A stretch of DNA of 64,000 nucleotides from positions 166,067 through 230,066 of the forward strand of contig CAKQMB010000003.1 in the NCBI GenBank assembly GCA_934254825.1, in the 5' to 3' direction. The position numbers and the translations under genes are program-made. Numbering within the stretch: the first letter of the stretch is position 1; each line of letters opens with the position of its first letter. Positions 26,801-35,261 of this stretch are shown piece by piece. Source of the stretch: an uncultured Clostridia bacterium. GTDB lineage: Bacteria; Bacillota; Clostridia; Christensenellales; Borkfalkiaceae. The notes below the pieces were generated by a model. It was not told where the DNA came from. It saw only the letters and a program-made list of their open reading frames with translations, and did no database searches.

Positions 26801-26861
26801 CGATCGCCAATACAAATGCCGCCGCGATCGAAACGATCGCCGTTTTTTTGTTCTTTGTCAT
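23844..26861 (-). CDS. Secreted multi-domain Ig-like protein (locus 1)
   Basis: A 1005-residue exported protein. The signal peptide (KKTAIVSIAAAF...) ends near ANVKARA at about residue 35. There is no lipobox and no sortase motif, so it is either released or held by the uncleaved signal. The mature part is almost all beta: an N-terminal domain (40-125), a lectin-like region (150-370) and four or more Ig/cadherin-like domains of the DUF5011 or HYR kind with repeated KVGDVYVIPA-type and AGEYTVxYxAxD-type strands. The protein of locus 2 at 49670 has the same architecture and clear similarity. It probably binds or presents polysaccharide at the cell surface (inference). It lies 13 bp from the permease gene. 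Confidence 0.8.
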   Translation of the reverse strand: MTKNKKTAIVSIAAAFVLAIVCAISFANANVKARAENWSETTLAAEYSVNFELTVPDRTVEAGGKTAKASKSIVFPGGNSYAQSEDGSLKVMLTEAGKYTVTYFAEIDGKKYLTHEYFSVKQTKITLGEGSSVSYGKGRYSETEAFIVSLARGETIYFNQAFDLSGVSKGDPLLSFFIDPLTKGTFDAGSVYFVFTGAVNKNEKLTVRVNNDSGENGSGRSYIAAGGEGQPLSGIEIYAGNPIIHKGDQWGTPVWLSFNAMNNAIEGKPVRSDYSILSLNYDSDENALYAKKSLFGDLGIVADFDDPTCFPDGLWEGFTGGKAFLSVYGDSFVNNTIDICFTSIYGCSQNDLKTCFNDEFIDNEAPVLTVKAEDLPDARLGYYYAIPEAESYDVYSGKCDVDVKVLYNGKIAVDIENGRFKTDKNGFYSIVYTSADNSGNVAKNTVTVYVSEKANDITVTLGSRQTSAKCGERVDILPPEYIGGGLGNLSYSVKVVKDGEETEVNDCFYPDSIGNYTVVYTVTDYTGYEKTASYVLGVTADNVPKLTEKINFPKYILGGMNYTFGEYYANDYSSGTLVKKPVSLQIKTANETKTYNAGEKYSVTPATNREKAEFTVKCGEHVLKTEEITVIIPYTDGKLTVENYFVKTLGDYAEKKTPTGINFEATGSYSWTFAKNLVGDNVSAVVNCTDGGGNFNRLTFTLTDSEDESISVSVIFVRSDENYYCYAAGKRLILTQNFNESASSVRFGYEDGRVFVGGNYVSVNSDESGKDFAGFPSGKIYFSMKTEADNATTTTVNLQKLCEYPFTRATRDLVAPQIVILGDYGGYYKLGEIYEVTPAVASDVLDENVTLTLSVYDTKGNTVKSVDGITLKDVDPSIAYKIKLEDYGQYEVKYKVGDSNASDEISYAVNVPDITAPVFVFEKGFKTTAKVGDVYVIPAFTIKDNLTATEDIEVYKYVVNPDGRVIAITGDGFRFAKAGEYTFCLSAYDKAFNVKTVKVKVTVTA

Positions 26862-26874
26862 CGAATTTATCTCC

Positions 26875-27810
26875 TTATCCTTTTATTCCGCCGACGGTGA
26901 GATTTCCCATAAGCCGTCTCTGGAAAACCAGAAAGACTATTACCGTCGGGGTAAGCACCATAATCGCCGAAGCCATACGGTATGGCGTTCTGTCCATTCC
27001 GTTTGTGTTCGCGATATGAATAGTTCTGTAAAGTCCGTAAGCAAGAGTCGGATACGACTGCATAAATTTAAGCGGAGTCTGATAATCGTTCCAGAATGCT
27101 ATGAAATTTATAAGCATTACCGTAAACACCGTGTTTCTCGCAACGGGAAGAATTATTTTAAACAATACCGAAAAGCTGTTCGCCCCGTCGATTTTAGCCG
27201 CTTCCGCATAAGCCTGAGGTATGCCTTTGAACATCGCGTAAAACACGAGGAAATACATACCGCAAAAATTCGCTTTCATTATCCATAAACCCCATATATG
27301 ATTGAACAAACCGAAAGTTTTGGACATCTGAATTTGCGACGGAAGATTGCCGACGATAGGGATTATCATTACGATAATTACCGTAGTATATATAATTTTC
27401 GAAAGCTTATAATCGAATCTCGCGCAGCAATAAGCCGTGAAGCACTGCACTATCGTGGAAGCGAGCGCGCACCCGAACGCATAAAGGAAAGAGTATGCGA
27501 ACATATTCCCCATCGTTACGTCTCTCGCCGCCATTGTCCCGGACATTTCGTCGGGATAATTAACGCCCTTAATCGTGAAATTTTTGAACACGTCCGTAAA
27601 ATTCCACACCCATTTTTCGGGGAATTTATAAGCAAGCGGAGTAAGCTTTTCATAGCCTAAAATGTTGTTTTGCTTGAAAGCAGTCATCACGCCCCAGAAG
27701 ATAAGACCCAGAAAAGATATCGAGTATATTATAAGAATAACAAGCAAAACTATTGTCAGAGCCGACAATTTAGCTTTGTTTTCGTCTTTTATTTTTCTCT
27801 TAACGTTCAT
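26875..27810 (-). CDS. Sugar ABC transporter permease, MalG type (locus 1)
   Basis: A 311-residue inner-membrane permease of the CUT1 carbohydrate class, with six membrane segments. The EAA loop that docks the ATPase reads AYAEAAKIDGANSFSVLFKIILP, and ends in a C-terminal segment (LMGNLTVGGIKG) typical of the MalG-like half. It follows the MalF-like permease by 7 bp. No ATPase gene is in the locus, so it must use a shared MsmX-like ATPase encoded elsewhere. Confidence 0.93.
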   Translation of the reverse strand: MNVKRKIKDENKAKLSALTIVLLVILIIYSISFLGLIFWGVMTAFKQNNILGYEKLTPLAYKFPEKWVWNFTDVFKNFTIKGVNYPDEMSGTMAARDVTMGNMFAYSFLYAFGCALASTIVQCFTAYCCARFDYKLSKIIYTTVIIVMIIPIVGNLPSQIQMSKTFGLFNHIWGLWIMKANFCGMYFLVFYAMFKGIPQAYAEAAKIDGANSFSVLFKIILPVARNTVFTVMLINFIAFWNDYQTPLKFMQSYPTLAYGLYRTIHIANTNGMDRTPYRMASAIMVLTPTVIVFLVFQRRLMGNLTVGGIKG

Positions 27811-27817
27811 AGCCTTG

Positions 27818-28753
27818 TCAATCCTCGCTCGGTCCGAATTTTTCCATTAAGTATTTAACAAGAAGCGTAAGCGGTATCGTAATTACCGTTAAAAGCACCG
27901 CGAACGCCGAAAGCGACGGATAATCCGCAAGGTTTGCGGAAGCCGTTTCCGTCATAACGTACAAAACGTAACCGACAGTCGTTACGGAAGAGTTTGTTCC
28001 GTAAAAATCGAGAAGCCCTATCTGATTGGTGAACACCCCAGCGACCGTAGTAACGACGAAAACCGTCATCGTGGGATAAACCGCAGGCATAACGACGTGA
28101 AGAAATTCCTTGAACGGAGACGCGCCGTCGATCTTAGCCGCGTCTATGATTTCGGGGGAAATTTCGCCGACTACGTTCGAATACATAAGTACCGACGTTC
28201 CGAACCCGAGCCATATATTGAAAAACATAATCGTCGGGAAAATCGTTTTCGCGTTATACAATAAATCGCCCGACATTTCTATGCCGAACCAGTCTTTAAG
28301 CATAACGGGCAAAGCGTCCGACACAAAATATTTGAAAAGCGGGGTTATGACAATCGTGGATATGATAGAGGGCATAAACAAAAGCACTCTGAAAAATCCC
28401 GAGCCGATAAACTTTCTGCCTATGTAATACGAAAAAAGAAGCTGCAAAGGAATGGATACGACGATCGATATGCCGCACGCCGAAAGCGACGTTAAAAGCA
28501 TATTTTTAAACTCGTCTCCGACGATATTGACTCTTGCGAAAAAGGTTTTCAGGTTATCCGCAAAATATCCGAACGAAAAATACGTTTTCGCGGGAGACGC
28601 CGCCATATCTATTTTTTCGAAAGAAAGTAAAATAGAATTGAAGTTGACGCAAATATAAAAGATAAAAAATTGTAATATGGGCCAAGCCATAAGGACGACG
28701 TATAATATTTTATCGTCTTTATCCAACGTTTTACGTTGTTTTTGTTTTTTCAT
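27818..28753 (-). CDS. Sugar ABC transporter permease, MalF type (locus 1)
   Basis: A 311-residue CUT1 permease with six membrane segments, starting in ILYVVLMAWPILQFFIFYI. The EAA loop reads IIDAAKIDGASPFKEFLHVVMP. The short C-terminus KYLMEKFGPSED is shared with the locus 2 homologue (RFLLNKFGPKED), which shows common descent of the two transporters. It lies 90 bp downstream of the binding-protein gene, with a strong hairpin in the gap, and 7 bp before the second permease. Confidence 0.93.
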   Translation of the reverse strand: MKKQKQRKTLDKDDKILYVVLMAWPILQFFIFYICVNFNSILLSFEKIDMAASPAKTYFSFGYFADNLKTFFARVNIVGDEFKNMLLTSLSACGISIVVSIPLQLLFSYYIGRKFIGSGFFRVLLFMPSIISTIVITPLFKYFVSDALPVMLKDWFGIEMSGDLLYNAKTIFPTIMFFNIWLGFGTSVLMYSNVVGEISPEIIDAAKIDGASPFKEFLHVVMPAVYPTMTVFVVTTVAGVFTNQIGLLDFYGTNSSVTTVGYVLYVMTETASANLADYPSLSAFAVLLTVITIPLTLLVKYLMEKFGPSED

Positions 28754-28776
28754 CGTTTCCGCTCCCGTGTATTCTT

Positions 28777-28812
28777 CGGGGAAAACGTTTCGGATTTAAG
28801 ACGTTTTCCCCG
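28777..28812 (-). other. Intercistronic hairpin between binding-protein and permease genes
   Basis: A 12-bp perfect stem CGGGGAAAACGT / ACGTTTTCCCCG (28777-28788 with 28801-28812, loop 12). On the minus strand no T run follows, so it is not a normal terminator. It more likely protects the 3' end of the binding-protein message, as in malE-malF type operons, giving more binding protein than permease. Confidence 0.75.
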
Positions 28813-28843
28813 AAATAAAATTCAATCGTTTTTTAAACTCGTT

Positions 28844-30604
28844 TTAGTTAAACGCGCTCGCAAAGTACTTATTGATGCTTTCGAACGCCGTGTCAGCATA
28901 AGATACGTCGAACTTCTTTCCGCTCTGATACGTCGTGCGCAAAAGACGTGCAACCGACTGAGTCGCGCTGACGTTATAGTATTCCTTATTGAATCTGCTC
29001 ACGTTGTTAAGATACTTCGCGCTCGAAGAATAAGGATAAATTGTGCTTGACTTTTCGTTTAAGCAAGCGTTATACAAACTTCTTCCGAACGGCGTAAGCT
29101 TAGCCTGTTCCGCTTCGGAAAGCGTGTAAGTCAAAGCTTTTAAAGTGTTGGTTTCCGTCGTGAATTCTACGAGCGACTCGTCCGAACAAGCGAACTTAAT
29201 GAAATCGCGCGCAAGATCTTTTTTGTAATCCTCTATTCCCGCTCTTGCAAAGATGAAAGAGTTCATAATGTCGTTATGAGTCGTTTTGCCGTTGTCCGCG
29301 TCTCTCTTTTCGGCGGTAGCCTTGGGAAGAGGAAGCCAGCCGAGATTACGGTTGTTTGCCGAATAAGTTTCGCCTTTCGCCGAAACTATATCTTTAAATA
29401 CCTGCGTAGCCTCTCTCTGCCACCATATTCCGTCGACGATCATAGCCGTCGAAGCGCCGCTCTGCAAGCTCGACCAAAGGAATTTTTCCTGGTTCGCGGT
29501 ATGCTCGAAGCTCGCGAACGCATAATTTTCGCCTACATGATAACGGTCGGTGTTGATAAGGTTATTCATAAACTGCAAAGCATTGTATAAACCTGCCTGA
29601 CGACGAACTTCGTTCGCGTTGTCCGCAGAAATCGTTTTGCTTTCGATTTCCGCTTTGCCCGCGGCGTTTTTAACGATTTTTCCGTCCGCGTCGAGCTTAA
29701 CCATTTCGGAATCGGTTCCGCTGAAAGTATAGTTAAGGCTCATATCGTCGAAACCTTCGTAATCGGTCGCGAGGGAGTGCGTAAGCAAGTTAAGATATCC
29801 GTCGTAATAACTTCCCGCCCAGGACACGGGAACGTCGTTATTCGCTGCTATATGCTCCAAAAGGAAGAAGAATTCGTCGTAAGTGGACGGAAGACCGTCG
29901 TCCGCGGTTCCGTAAGCGCAGTCCGGTCCTGCCGTTCTCTTGGTAGAAGTATCGCCCGCGCCTACGAACATTTCGTCCGAATAATATTCGCCGTACTGCG
30001 CCGAATCGTATTTATTGGCAACAAATCCGTCGGCTACGGTATAGCCGTCTTTAAAATAATAACCCTTTTTCTCGAACAAATCGGCGTCGTAAACAAAACC
30101 GTATTCGCCCTGATAATGGGGAACGCCGTAATATTTTCCGTCGACTTTAAGATAATCGTCCTGATGAACGTTGAATTTGCTCGCAACGGTTTTTCCGTCG
30201 TATTCGCTGGCGGTCGTGACCGCGTCCGTAATATCGAGCAAAACGCTCGCCTGCGCCAAAGTTCTGTAATAAGAGTCCTCGGCAAAGAAAACGTCGTCTT
30301 TCTGATTTTTAACGTTTTCGGCGTATTTCGTGGCAGAGTTGTCGTCCGAAACGTTTATTCTTATCTGCACGCCCTTCTTGCCTTCTTCGTAGCTGTCGTC
30401 AGCATGAAGAGCCTCGTATCTTTCTTTAAGTTTATACAAATATTCCGAGCCGTAACCTCTCGAAAACACATAAACGTATAATTGCGTTTGCGTCGAATTT
30501 ACGCTTTCGCCGTTACTGCCGCCGTCGCTTGATTGACCGCATCCCAAAAGTGCGGAAGACAAGCAGAAAAACATCGCGATTAGTGCCGCTAATTTCTTTC
30601 TCAT
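28844..30604 (-). CDS. Sugar ABC transporter substrate-binding lipoprotein (locus 1)
   Basis: A 586-residue family-1 extracellular binding protein, longer than the usual 420-460. The lipobox is LLGC with C22. The fold signatures include QLYVYVFSRGYGSEYLYKL at the start of the mature domain, YYGVPHYQGEYGFVYDADLFEKKGY near 155-180, and the hinge region DGIWWQREATQVF. It should deliver an oligosaccharide to the two permeases encoded downstream. It is the first gene of locus 1, transcribed away from the AraC gene at 30902. A hairpin leader (30634-30666) precedes it and another hairpin follows it. Confidence 0.92.
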   Translation of the reverse strand: MRKKLAALIAMFFCLSSALLGCGQSSDGGSNGESVNSTQTQLYVYVFSRGYGSEYLYKLKERYEALHADDSYEEGKKGVQIRINVSDDNSATKYAENVKNQKDDVFFAEDSYYRTLAQASVLLDITDAVTTASEYDGKTVASKFNVHQDDYLKVDGKYYGVPHYQGEYGFVYDADLFEKKGYYFKDGYTVADGFVANKYDSAQYGEYYSDEMFVGAGDTSTKRTAGPDCAYGTADDGLPSTYDEFFFLLEHIAANNDVPVSWAGSYYDGYLNLLTHSLATDYEGFDDMSLNYTFSGTDSEMVKLDADGKIVKNAAGKAEIESKTISADNANEVRRQAGLYNALQFMNNLINTDRYHVGENYAFASFEHTANQEKFLWSSLQSGASTAMIVDGIWWQREATQVFKDIVSAKGETYSANNRNLGWLPLPKATAEKRDADNGKTTHNDIMNSFIFARAGIEDYKKDLARDFIKFACSDESLVEFTTETNTLKALTYTLSEAEQAKLTPFGRSLYNACLNEKSSTIYPYSSSAKYLNNVSRFNKEYYNVSATQSVARLLRTTYQSGKKFDVSYADTAFESINKYFASAFN

Positions 30605-30633
30605 AATTTTGCTCCTGTTGTTGTTATTTTCGA

Positions 30634-30677
30634 CGATACTTTCCGAGCCTTCTCGGGCAAGTATCGATTATATTATA
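30634..30677 (-). promoter_or_regulatory. Locus 1 promoter region with 5' stem-loop or operator palindrome
   Basis: CGATACTT (30634-30641) pairs with AAGTATCG (30659-30666), and an inner CCGAG/CTCGG stem makes a long hairpin. Two overlapping TATAAT boxes (minus strand, 30677-30672 and 30672-30667) touch its outer edge but have no good -35 box (CAACAC at best), as expected for a promoter needing an activator. Transcripts would begin at the foot of this stem, so it is either a 5' mRNA stabiliser or a protein-binding palindrome. Confidence 0.55.
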
Positions 30678-30782
30678 AAACAAAATTTTCCGCCGTGTTG
30701 CGATTTTATGCTTAAAAATTTTCGAAAGTTTAGATTTTTTACAATATCTTGCCGATTTAGGTGATTTTAATTGTGTAAATTA

Positions 30783-30810
30783 TTGACAAAAGTTAAACGT
30801 ATGCTATAAT
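30783..30810 (+). promoter_or_regulatory. Promoter of the locus 1 AraC gene
   Basis: Perfect TTGACA (30783-30788) and TATAAT (30805-30810) with a 16-bp spacer, about 90 bp upstream of the start codon. Confidence 0.88.
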
Positions 30811-30825
30811 AAAACCTATAAAGTT

Positions 30826-30869
30826 GCTTTCAGGAAAGCTTAAATCCCGATAAACGACGGGATTCTTTT
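30826..30869 (+). promoter_or_regulatory. Structured leader of the AraC mRNA, possible attenuator
   Basis: Two stems lie in the 5' UTR: GCTTTC/GAAAGC (30826-30839) and AATCCCG/CGGGATT (30843-30849 with 30858-30864, loop 8). The second is followed by CTTTTA, like a weak terminator. Confidence 0.4.
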
Positions 30870-30901
30870 AACTTAACTATATAAAGAAAAGGAAGAAAAG
30901 A

Positions 30902-31747
30902 ATGAAAAACGTCGCCGAAATAAAAAATCCGAGTATCGAATTTATCAACGCCGAAAGCGGAGTCGATTTTCACTGGTGGCAGAAAAACGCCACGCCCCTG
31001 CATTCTCACACCTATTACGAGATAGTCGTTATTTACGAAGGACCCGTAACTCATATTTGCAACGATAAGAAATACACAATGGAAAAAGGCGACATTTGCC
31101 TGCTTAAACCCGGGGACGTTCATATGTTTCTGGCAAGTCCCGCTTCGTCGCAACTCAATTTTTCTATCGTTAAAAACGAATTCAAGAAAATCTGCGCCAA
31201 TACCGAACCCGCGCTTTTCGATAAAATAAACGCCGAAGCTCCGATAAGCATAAAAATTTCCGGCGCAGAACTGAATTATATCGTCGAACTTGCCGATAAA
31301 ATCAAAATCGGAAGCTCCGAACAAAGCAAAACGCAATACAACGTTACGATAAAAAATATAGTTTTCAATCTCGTGAATTCGATTTATAACCACTTTGAAA
31401 TCGAAAGCTCGAACAACGATCTTCCCACCTGGATGGCAGACTATATAAACGTTATTTCCATGCCGGAAAATATCGGCAAAAAGATCGCCGATATTTACGA
31501 TCTCGCGCCGTATTCGCAGTCGATGCTTAATATTTATTTCAAAAAGTATTTAAACAAAACACTCGTCGCGTATATGCGGCAATTAAGGCTCGATCACGCG
31601 GCAAAACTGCTTATTCACAGCAACTACCCGATATCGCTTATCGCCAACAAAATTTCTTATACCACAAGTCATTTTATTCACGAATTTTCCGCCGCATACG
31701 GAATTCCGCCCGCAGAATACAGAAACAAAATCAACAAAAACAGATAA
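30902..31747 (+). CDS. AraC-family transcriptional regulator (locus 1)
   Basis: A 281-residue regulator. The N-terminal half is a cupin sugar-sensing domain (LHSHTYYEIVVIYEG, GDICLLKPGDVHMF). The C-terminal 100 residues (about 180-278) are a double helix-turn-helix of AraC type, with YFKKYLNKTLVAYMRQLRLDHAA and the second HTH ISLIANKISYTTSHFIHEFSAAYG. The two HTH units show the expected spacing. It is transcribed divergently from the locus 1 transporter operon and very probably activates it when the sugar is present, consistent with that promoter's missing -35 box. GGAAG precedes the ATG. It ends at a bidirectional terminator. Confidence 0.9.
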   Translation: MKNVAEIKNPSIEFINAESGVDFHWWQKNATPLHSHTYYEIVVIYEGPVTHICNDKKYTMEKGDICLLKPGDVHMFLASPASSQLNFSIVKNEFKKICANTEPALFDKINAEAPISIKISGAELNYIVELADKIKIGSSEQSKTQYNVTIKNIVFNLVNSIYNHFEIESSNNDLPTWMADYINVISMPENIGKKIADIYDLAPYSQSMLNIYFKKYLNKTLVAYMRQLRLDHAAKLLIHSNYPISLIANKISYTTSHFIHEFSAAYGIPPAEYRNKINKNR

Positions 31748-31800
31748 CTATCCGTTGCGGAATTTAAACCGAACGGTTTTGTAAAGCGTTAAAGACATAA

Positions 31801-31840
31801 AAATCCACCGTAATTCCGAAACGACTACGGTGGATTTTTT
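31801..31840. terminator. Strong bidirectional terminator between AraC and the end of locus 2
   Basis: A 12-bp perfect stem AAATCCACCGTA / TACGGTGGATTT (31801-31812 with 31826-31837), with T runs in both directions. It ends the AraC gene (+) and the long locus 2 operon (-). Confidence 0.9.
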
Positions 31841-31896
31841 AACGCATAAAAAAATATGTACTTTTCGGTTTTCCGGACAAACCCGAACCGATGCGC

Positions 31897-32766
31897 TTAC
31901 CGAATAATTTTCAAAATATCCGATAGTTTATCTGCTTTTTTATAACACAGACAATCGAGTCCGCTTTTCGATATGTTGCCGTTATTCAGACCGATAACCG
32001 CAAAAGAAGAAAATCTGAGCGACAATACGCCCGCGGCGCTGTCTTCTATACCTATTACTTTCGACGCGTCCGCGATTTTTAAACCGAGATACGCAAGCTC
32101 CGTGTAGATCCACGGATGCGGCTTAGACACAACTTCGCCGAGCGTTCCGTAATCTTTAACGTCTTTTCTTCTGCCGCCCGTAATTATCGCGTCGTAAAAC
32201 TCTCTCGGATCGCCCATTTTCAACGTTTTGAAAACCGAAACTATTTCGGGTATTGCCTTATAATCAAGACCGCTCGTCGCAAGTCCTATCTTAATCCCTT
32301 TCGCCTTTACTTCGGTGAGAAATTCCTTTAATCCTTCCGCGGGTTTAAAAGCGTCGGTATGCCCTCTGCCCTGCATTATCTCGTTGAGTTCGAATTCCGC
32401 AGTCCGATGATATATCGCGGCAGCCCGATTTATATCCTTATCGGGCGAGTATTTTTTTATGCAATAATTAAGATGATCGACCGTGGTAAATCCCGAAACA
32501 AACGGTAAATCGGCTTCTTCCAGCGAAAACTTATCGTCGCCGATCAACTTTTTCATCGTTTGTTCGATAATGAACACCCAGAATTCTTCGCTTGAAAGCG
32601 TAGTTCCGTCCAGATCCATTAAAATCGCCTCGGCGGGAGCGTTAAAATTTACGGGAGCAATCTCGTAATCGGCTGTAACGCCGAAATTCGAAAGTTTTCC
32701 GTATAATTTTCCGTCACGGTCGAAAAAAGACACGTTGTTTAACTCTTTTCCGATTAAACTTTTCAT
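31897..32766 (-). CDS. HAD-superfamily hydrolase, beta-phosphoglucomutase/phosphatase-like
   Basis: A 289-residue HAD enzyme. Motif I is DLDGT (51-55), preceded by an unusual N-terminal extension of about 45 residues (FDRDGKLYGKLSNFGV...) not found in standard beta-phosphoglucomutases. Motif II is LATSG, motif III the lysine of VSKPHP, and motif IV GIEDSAAGV. It is probably a sugar-phosphate phosphatase or mutase acting on products of the locus. It is the last gene of locus 2 and its ATG overlaps the GH2 stop by 4 bp (ATGA), which implies translational coupling. A strong terminator follows. Confidence 0.85.
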   Translation of the reverse strand: MKSLIGKELNNVSFFDRDGKLYGKLSNFGVTADYEIAPVNFNAPAEAILMDLDGTTLSSEEFWVFIIEQTMKKLIGDDKFSLEEADLPFVSGFTTVDHLNYCIKKYSPDKDINRAAAIYHRTAEFELNEIMQGRGHTDAFKPAEGLKEFLTEVKAKGIKIGLATSGLDYKAIPEIVSVFKTLKMGDPREFYDAIITGGRRKDVKDYGTLGEVVSKPHPWIYTELAYLGLKIADASKVIGIEDSAAGVLSLRFSSFAVIGLNNGNISKSGLDCLCYKKADKLSDILKIIR

Positions 32767-35237
32767 CTTGTCTCCTTGGCAAAATCGGTTATTTCGAGTT
32801 TTTCGATATCCTCGTCGGAAGCGCCGGAAATATAAACGGTTTTTTCCTCGCCCGCCCGCAAATCGATATAGTTATCGGAATAAGTAAACCTATGATTTTC
32901 GGGCATACGAAGAATTACGCCTTTCGCAAATTTATTCGCTTTGATCGTAACGGCGTATTTCTCCCCGTCTTTTTCTACGCGGCTCTCATAGTCGCTTTCG
33001 AACTTGCAGGTATGCCACATATCGTAAGAGAATACGTTCGACTGTTTTTCCCCGTTTATTTCGTATTCGGCGAATAAATAACAGTTTTCTTTGTTGTATT
33101 CTTTATCGATATCGATCGTTACTTCCCCGCCGCTTTCCACGGCTGCCGATATATTCTTGCTCCATACCGTTTCGCCGTTTAAGGTGCGCAAACCGTAAGT
33201 TATCCTCGTTGCAACCAAAGGCAAATCGTCGTTTATTGCGACAAGTTGTAATTTTTTCTCTTCGTTCTGAACGAACGTAACTATTACGGGCGCATACGAA
33301 CGTTTCATCTGATAATAAACCTGCTTCGGCTCGCAATAGTAATCCACCACCGCCCACGTTGCCGAAGGCCATATATCCGAATACATCCAGTTCATAAAAC
33401 CGCCGCAAGCGGGATTTGCCCTCGCGAATTCGATTTCGGCGCGCATGGCTTCCGCGTGCGCAGTCATTCCTTTTGCGATAAATTGCTCTATTTTATCGCT
33501 CTTGCCGTACAACGTGTCCGCATACAGTTTCTGTCTGTCGGCGAAAGTAACCTTAAATGCGGAGTACGGATTTTCCATAAGACGATCGTTCCAGTACTCG
33601 TTCATAGGCCAGAGTTTGTCCTCGGGAAACATTTTCTTGTAGATTTCCAGCGTTCCCGGACCCATAACGGCGCATTCCGACACGAAAGTAACGCCCGACT
33701 CGCTCACTTTGTTGCGATAATTAAGCACGCCCGTTATAAGGCTGCTTTCGAAACTGCCCGCGTGCGACTCGCCCGAAGTCTCGTCGTTTCCGACGTCCGT
33801 AAGCGAACACGGACTTTGCCGCGCATACGGTCTTGTTCCGTCGTAATTTTCGACAATTCCCCGAAGTATTACGTCGATAAAATAATCGCCTTTGCTTATC
33901 TGCAATCCGTAAGACCCCGTTTTTTCGTTACCGCCGCACCAGTAGACAAGCGACGGATGATTTCTCAGCCTTAAAACCTGATATTCGATTTCCTTTTTGG
34001 AAATTTCGACAAAATAAGGATCGTCCTCGGGAATATCCGAGCATGCGAACATTAAATCCTGCCATACCATTACGCCCTTTTTGTCGCATATATCGTAAAA
34101 AATATCTTTTTCGTAAAGACCTCCGCCCCAGACTCTGAGCATATTGAAATTCGCGTCTACGGCTTCACCGATGAGCCTTTCATACTTTTCGTCTTTTATA
34201 GATCCGATAAAACATTCCGCGGGAACCCAGTTCGAGCCTTTTACGAATACTTCTCTGCCGTTAATCCGCAATCTGTACTTCATCCTCGTTTCGTCGAACG
34301 GTTCCTGACAAAGAGACACCTCGCGGAACGCAAGCCACCCAGACCTTTCGTCGATCGTTTCGCCGTCGCGGATAAGCTCTGTTTTATACGCATACAAGGG
34401 ATGCTCGCCGTAGCCGGCGGGATACCACAATTCGGGATTTTCTATGCGGAAATTCGAAAAATTCTTTTCGCCCGTCGCTTTGCACAAATGCTCGATCGAA
34501 TTGTCCGCCGTAAGGCTTTCGTTCGGTTTTTTTGCGAGCGTGTAACGAATCATGTCGTTTTTACACTCGGGACTGCAATCTCTGACCTCTTTGTTTACAA
34601 CGTCTATATACTGACGGACGGTATAGTTTAAATCGGCAAAAAGACTCACATTACCGTCGTTATACGCAAGATAACGAACGTCTTTCAGTCTGTGCTTTTT
34701 CGTTCCGATAACGGTTACGTCTCCGCAGATACCGTATCCCGGCATATCCGGCGCCCAATCCCACCCGAAATGGCATTGCGCCTTGCGAATAAACAAACGC
34801 TTTATATTGAAGACGGCAAAATAGCCTTTATCGTCTATTTTGTCCATAGCTTTGCCCGTAGACAACATTTTCACGGTGAGAACGTTTCCGCTTTTCTTAA
34901 CGAAATTTTTTACCGAAAAAGTGTATTTAAGGAACATATTTTCGGTGTGACCTAAGAACTCGCCGTTTATGTAAATATCGGCAAAAGTATCGACCGACTC
35001 GAACTCTATAAGAATTTCTTCTTCGTTATAAACGCTCAAAGGCAAATCGAATTTCGTCTCGTAAGTAAAATCCTCGTTTATAATCCAATGCAATTCCTTA
35101 TGATTCAAACCGAAATACGGGTTTTTTATTATGTCGTTATGCCATAAATCGAGCGTCACGTCCCCGGGAACCGAAGCGGGTAATTTTTTTCCCTTGTATT
35201 CTATCGTCCAGTCTTTGTCAAGTTTTATCTTATCCAT
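32763..35237 (-). CDS. GH2 beta-mannosidase-like glycosidase, cytoplasmic
   Basis: An 824-residue GH2 enzyme with the usual order: sugar-binding domain (1-190, with DTFADIYINGEFLGH), Ig-like domain (about 190-310), TIM barrel (about 310-620) and C-terminal sandwich domains. The acid/base is E438 in YWCGGNEK and the nucleophile is probably E521 in TFVSECA. The N-terminus (WTIEYKGKKLPASVPGDVTLDL) and QCHFGWDWAP are typical of beta-mannosidases rather than beta-galactosidases. No signal peptide. Together with the AGE epimerase 24 bp upstream this suggests breakdown of beta-mannosyl chains, such as mannan pieces or the Man-GlcNAc core of N-glycans (inference). Confidence 0.9.
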   Translation of the reverse strand: MDKIKLDKDWTIEYKGKKLPASVPGDVTLDLWHNDIIKNPYFGLNHKELHWIINEDFTYETKFDLPLSVYNEEEILIEFESVDTFADIYINGEFLGHTENMFLKYTFSVKNFVKKSGNVLTVKMLSTGKAMDKIDDKGYFAVFNIKRLFIRKAQCHFGWDWAPDMPGYGICGDVTVIGTKKHRLKDVRYLAYNDGNVSLFADLNYTVRQYIDVVNKEVRDCSPECKNDMIRYTLAKKPNESLTADNSIEHLCKATGEKNFSNFRIENPELWYPAGYGEHPLYAYKTELIRDGETIDERSGWLAFREVSLCQEPFDETRMKYRLRINGREVFVKGSNWVPAECFIGSIKDEKYERLIGEAVDANFNMLRVWGGGLYEKDIFYDICDKKGVMVWQDLMFACSDIPEDDPYFVEISKKEIEYQVLRLRNHPSLVYWCGGNEKTGSYGLQISKGDYFIDVILRGIVENYDGTRPYARQSPCSLTDVGNDETSGESHAGSFESSLITGVLNYRNKVSESGVTFVSECAVMGPGTLEIYKKMFPEDKLWPMNEYWNDRLMENPYSAFKVTFADRQKLYADTLYGKSDKIEQFIAKGMTAHAEAMRAEIEFARANPACGGFMNWMYSDIWPSATWAVVDYYCEPKQVYYQMKRSYAPVIVTFVQNEEKKLQLVAINDDLPLVATRITYGLRTLNGETVWSKNISAAVESGGEVTIDIDKEYNKENCYLFAEYEINGEKQSNVFSYDMWHTCKFESDYESRVEKDGEKYAVTIKANKFAKGVILRMPENHRFTYSDNYIDLRAGEEKTVYISGASDEDIEKLEITDFAKETR

Positions 35238-35261
35238 AGTCTCCTCTTTACACTCGTGAAA

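Noticed and set aside
30830..31393. A minus-strand open frame of 187 codons opposite the AraC gene
   Set aside because: The AraC gene has a promoter, ribosome site and clear domains; the opposing frame has none.
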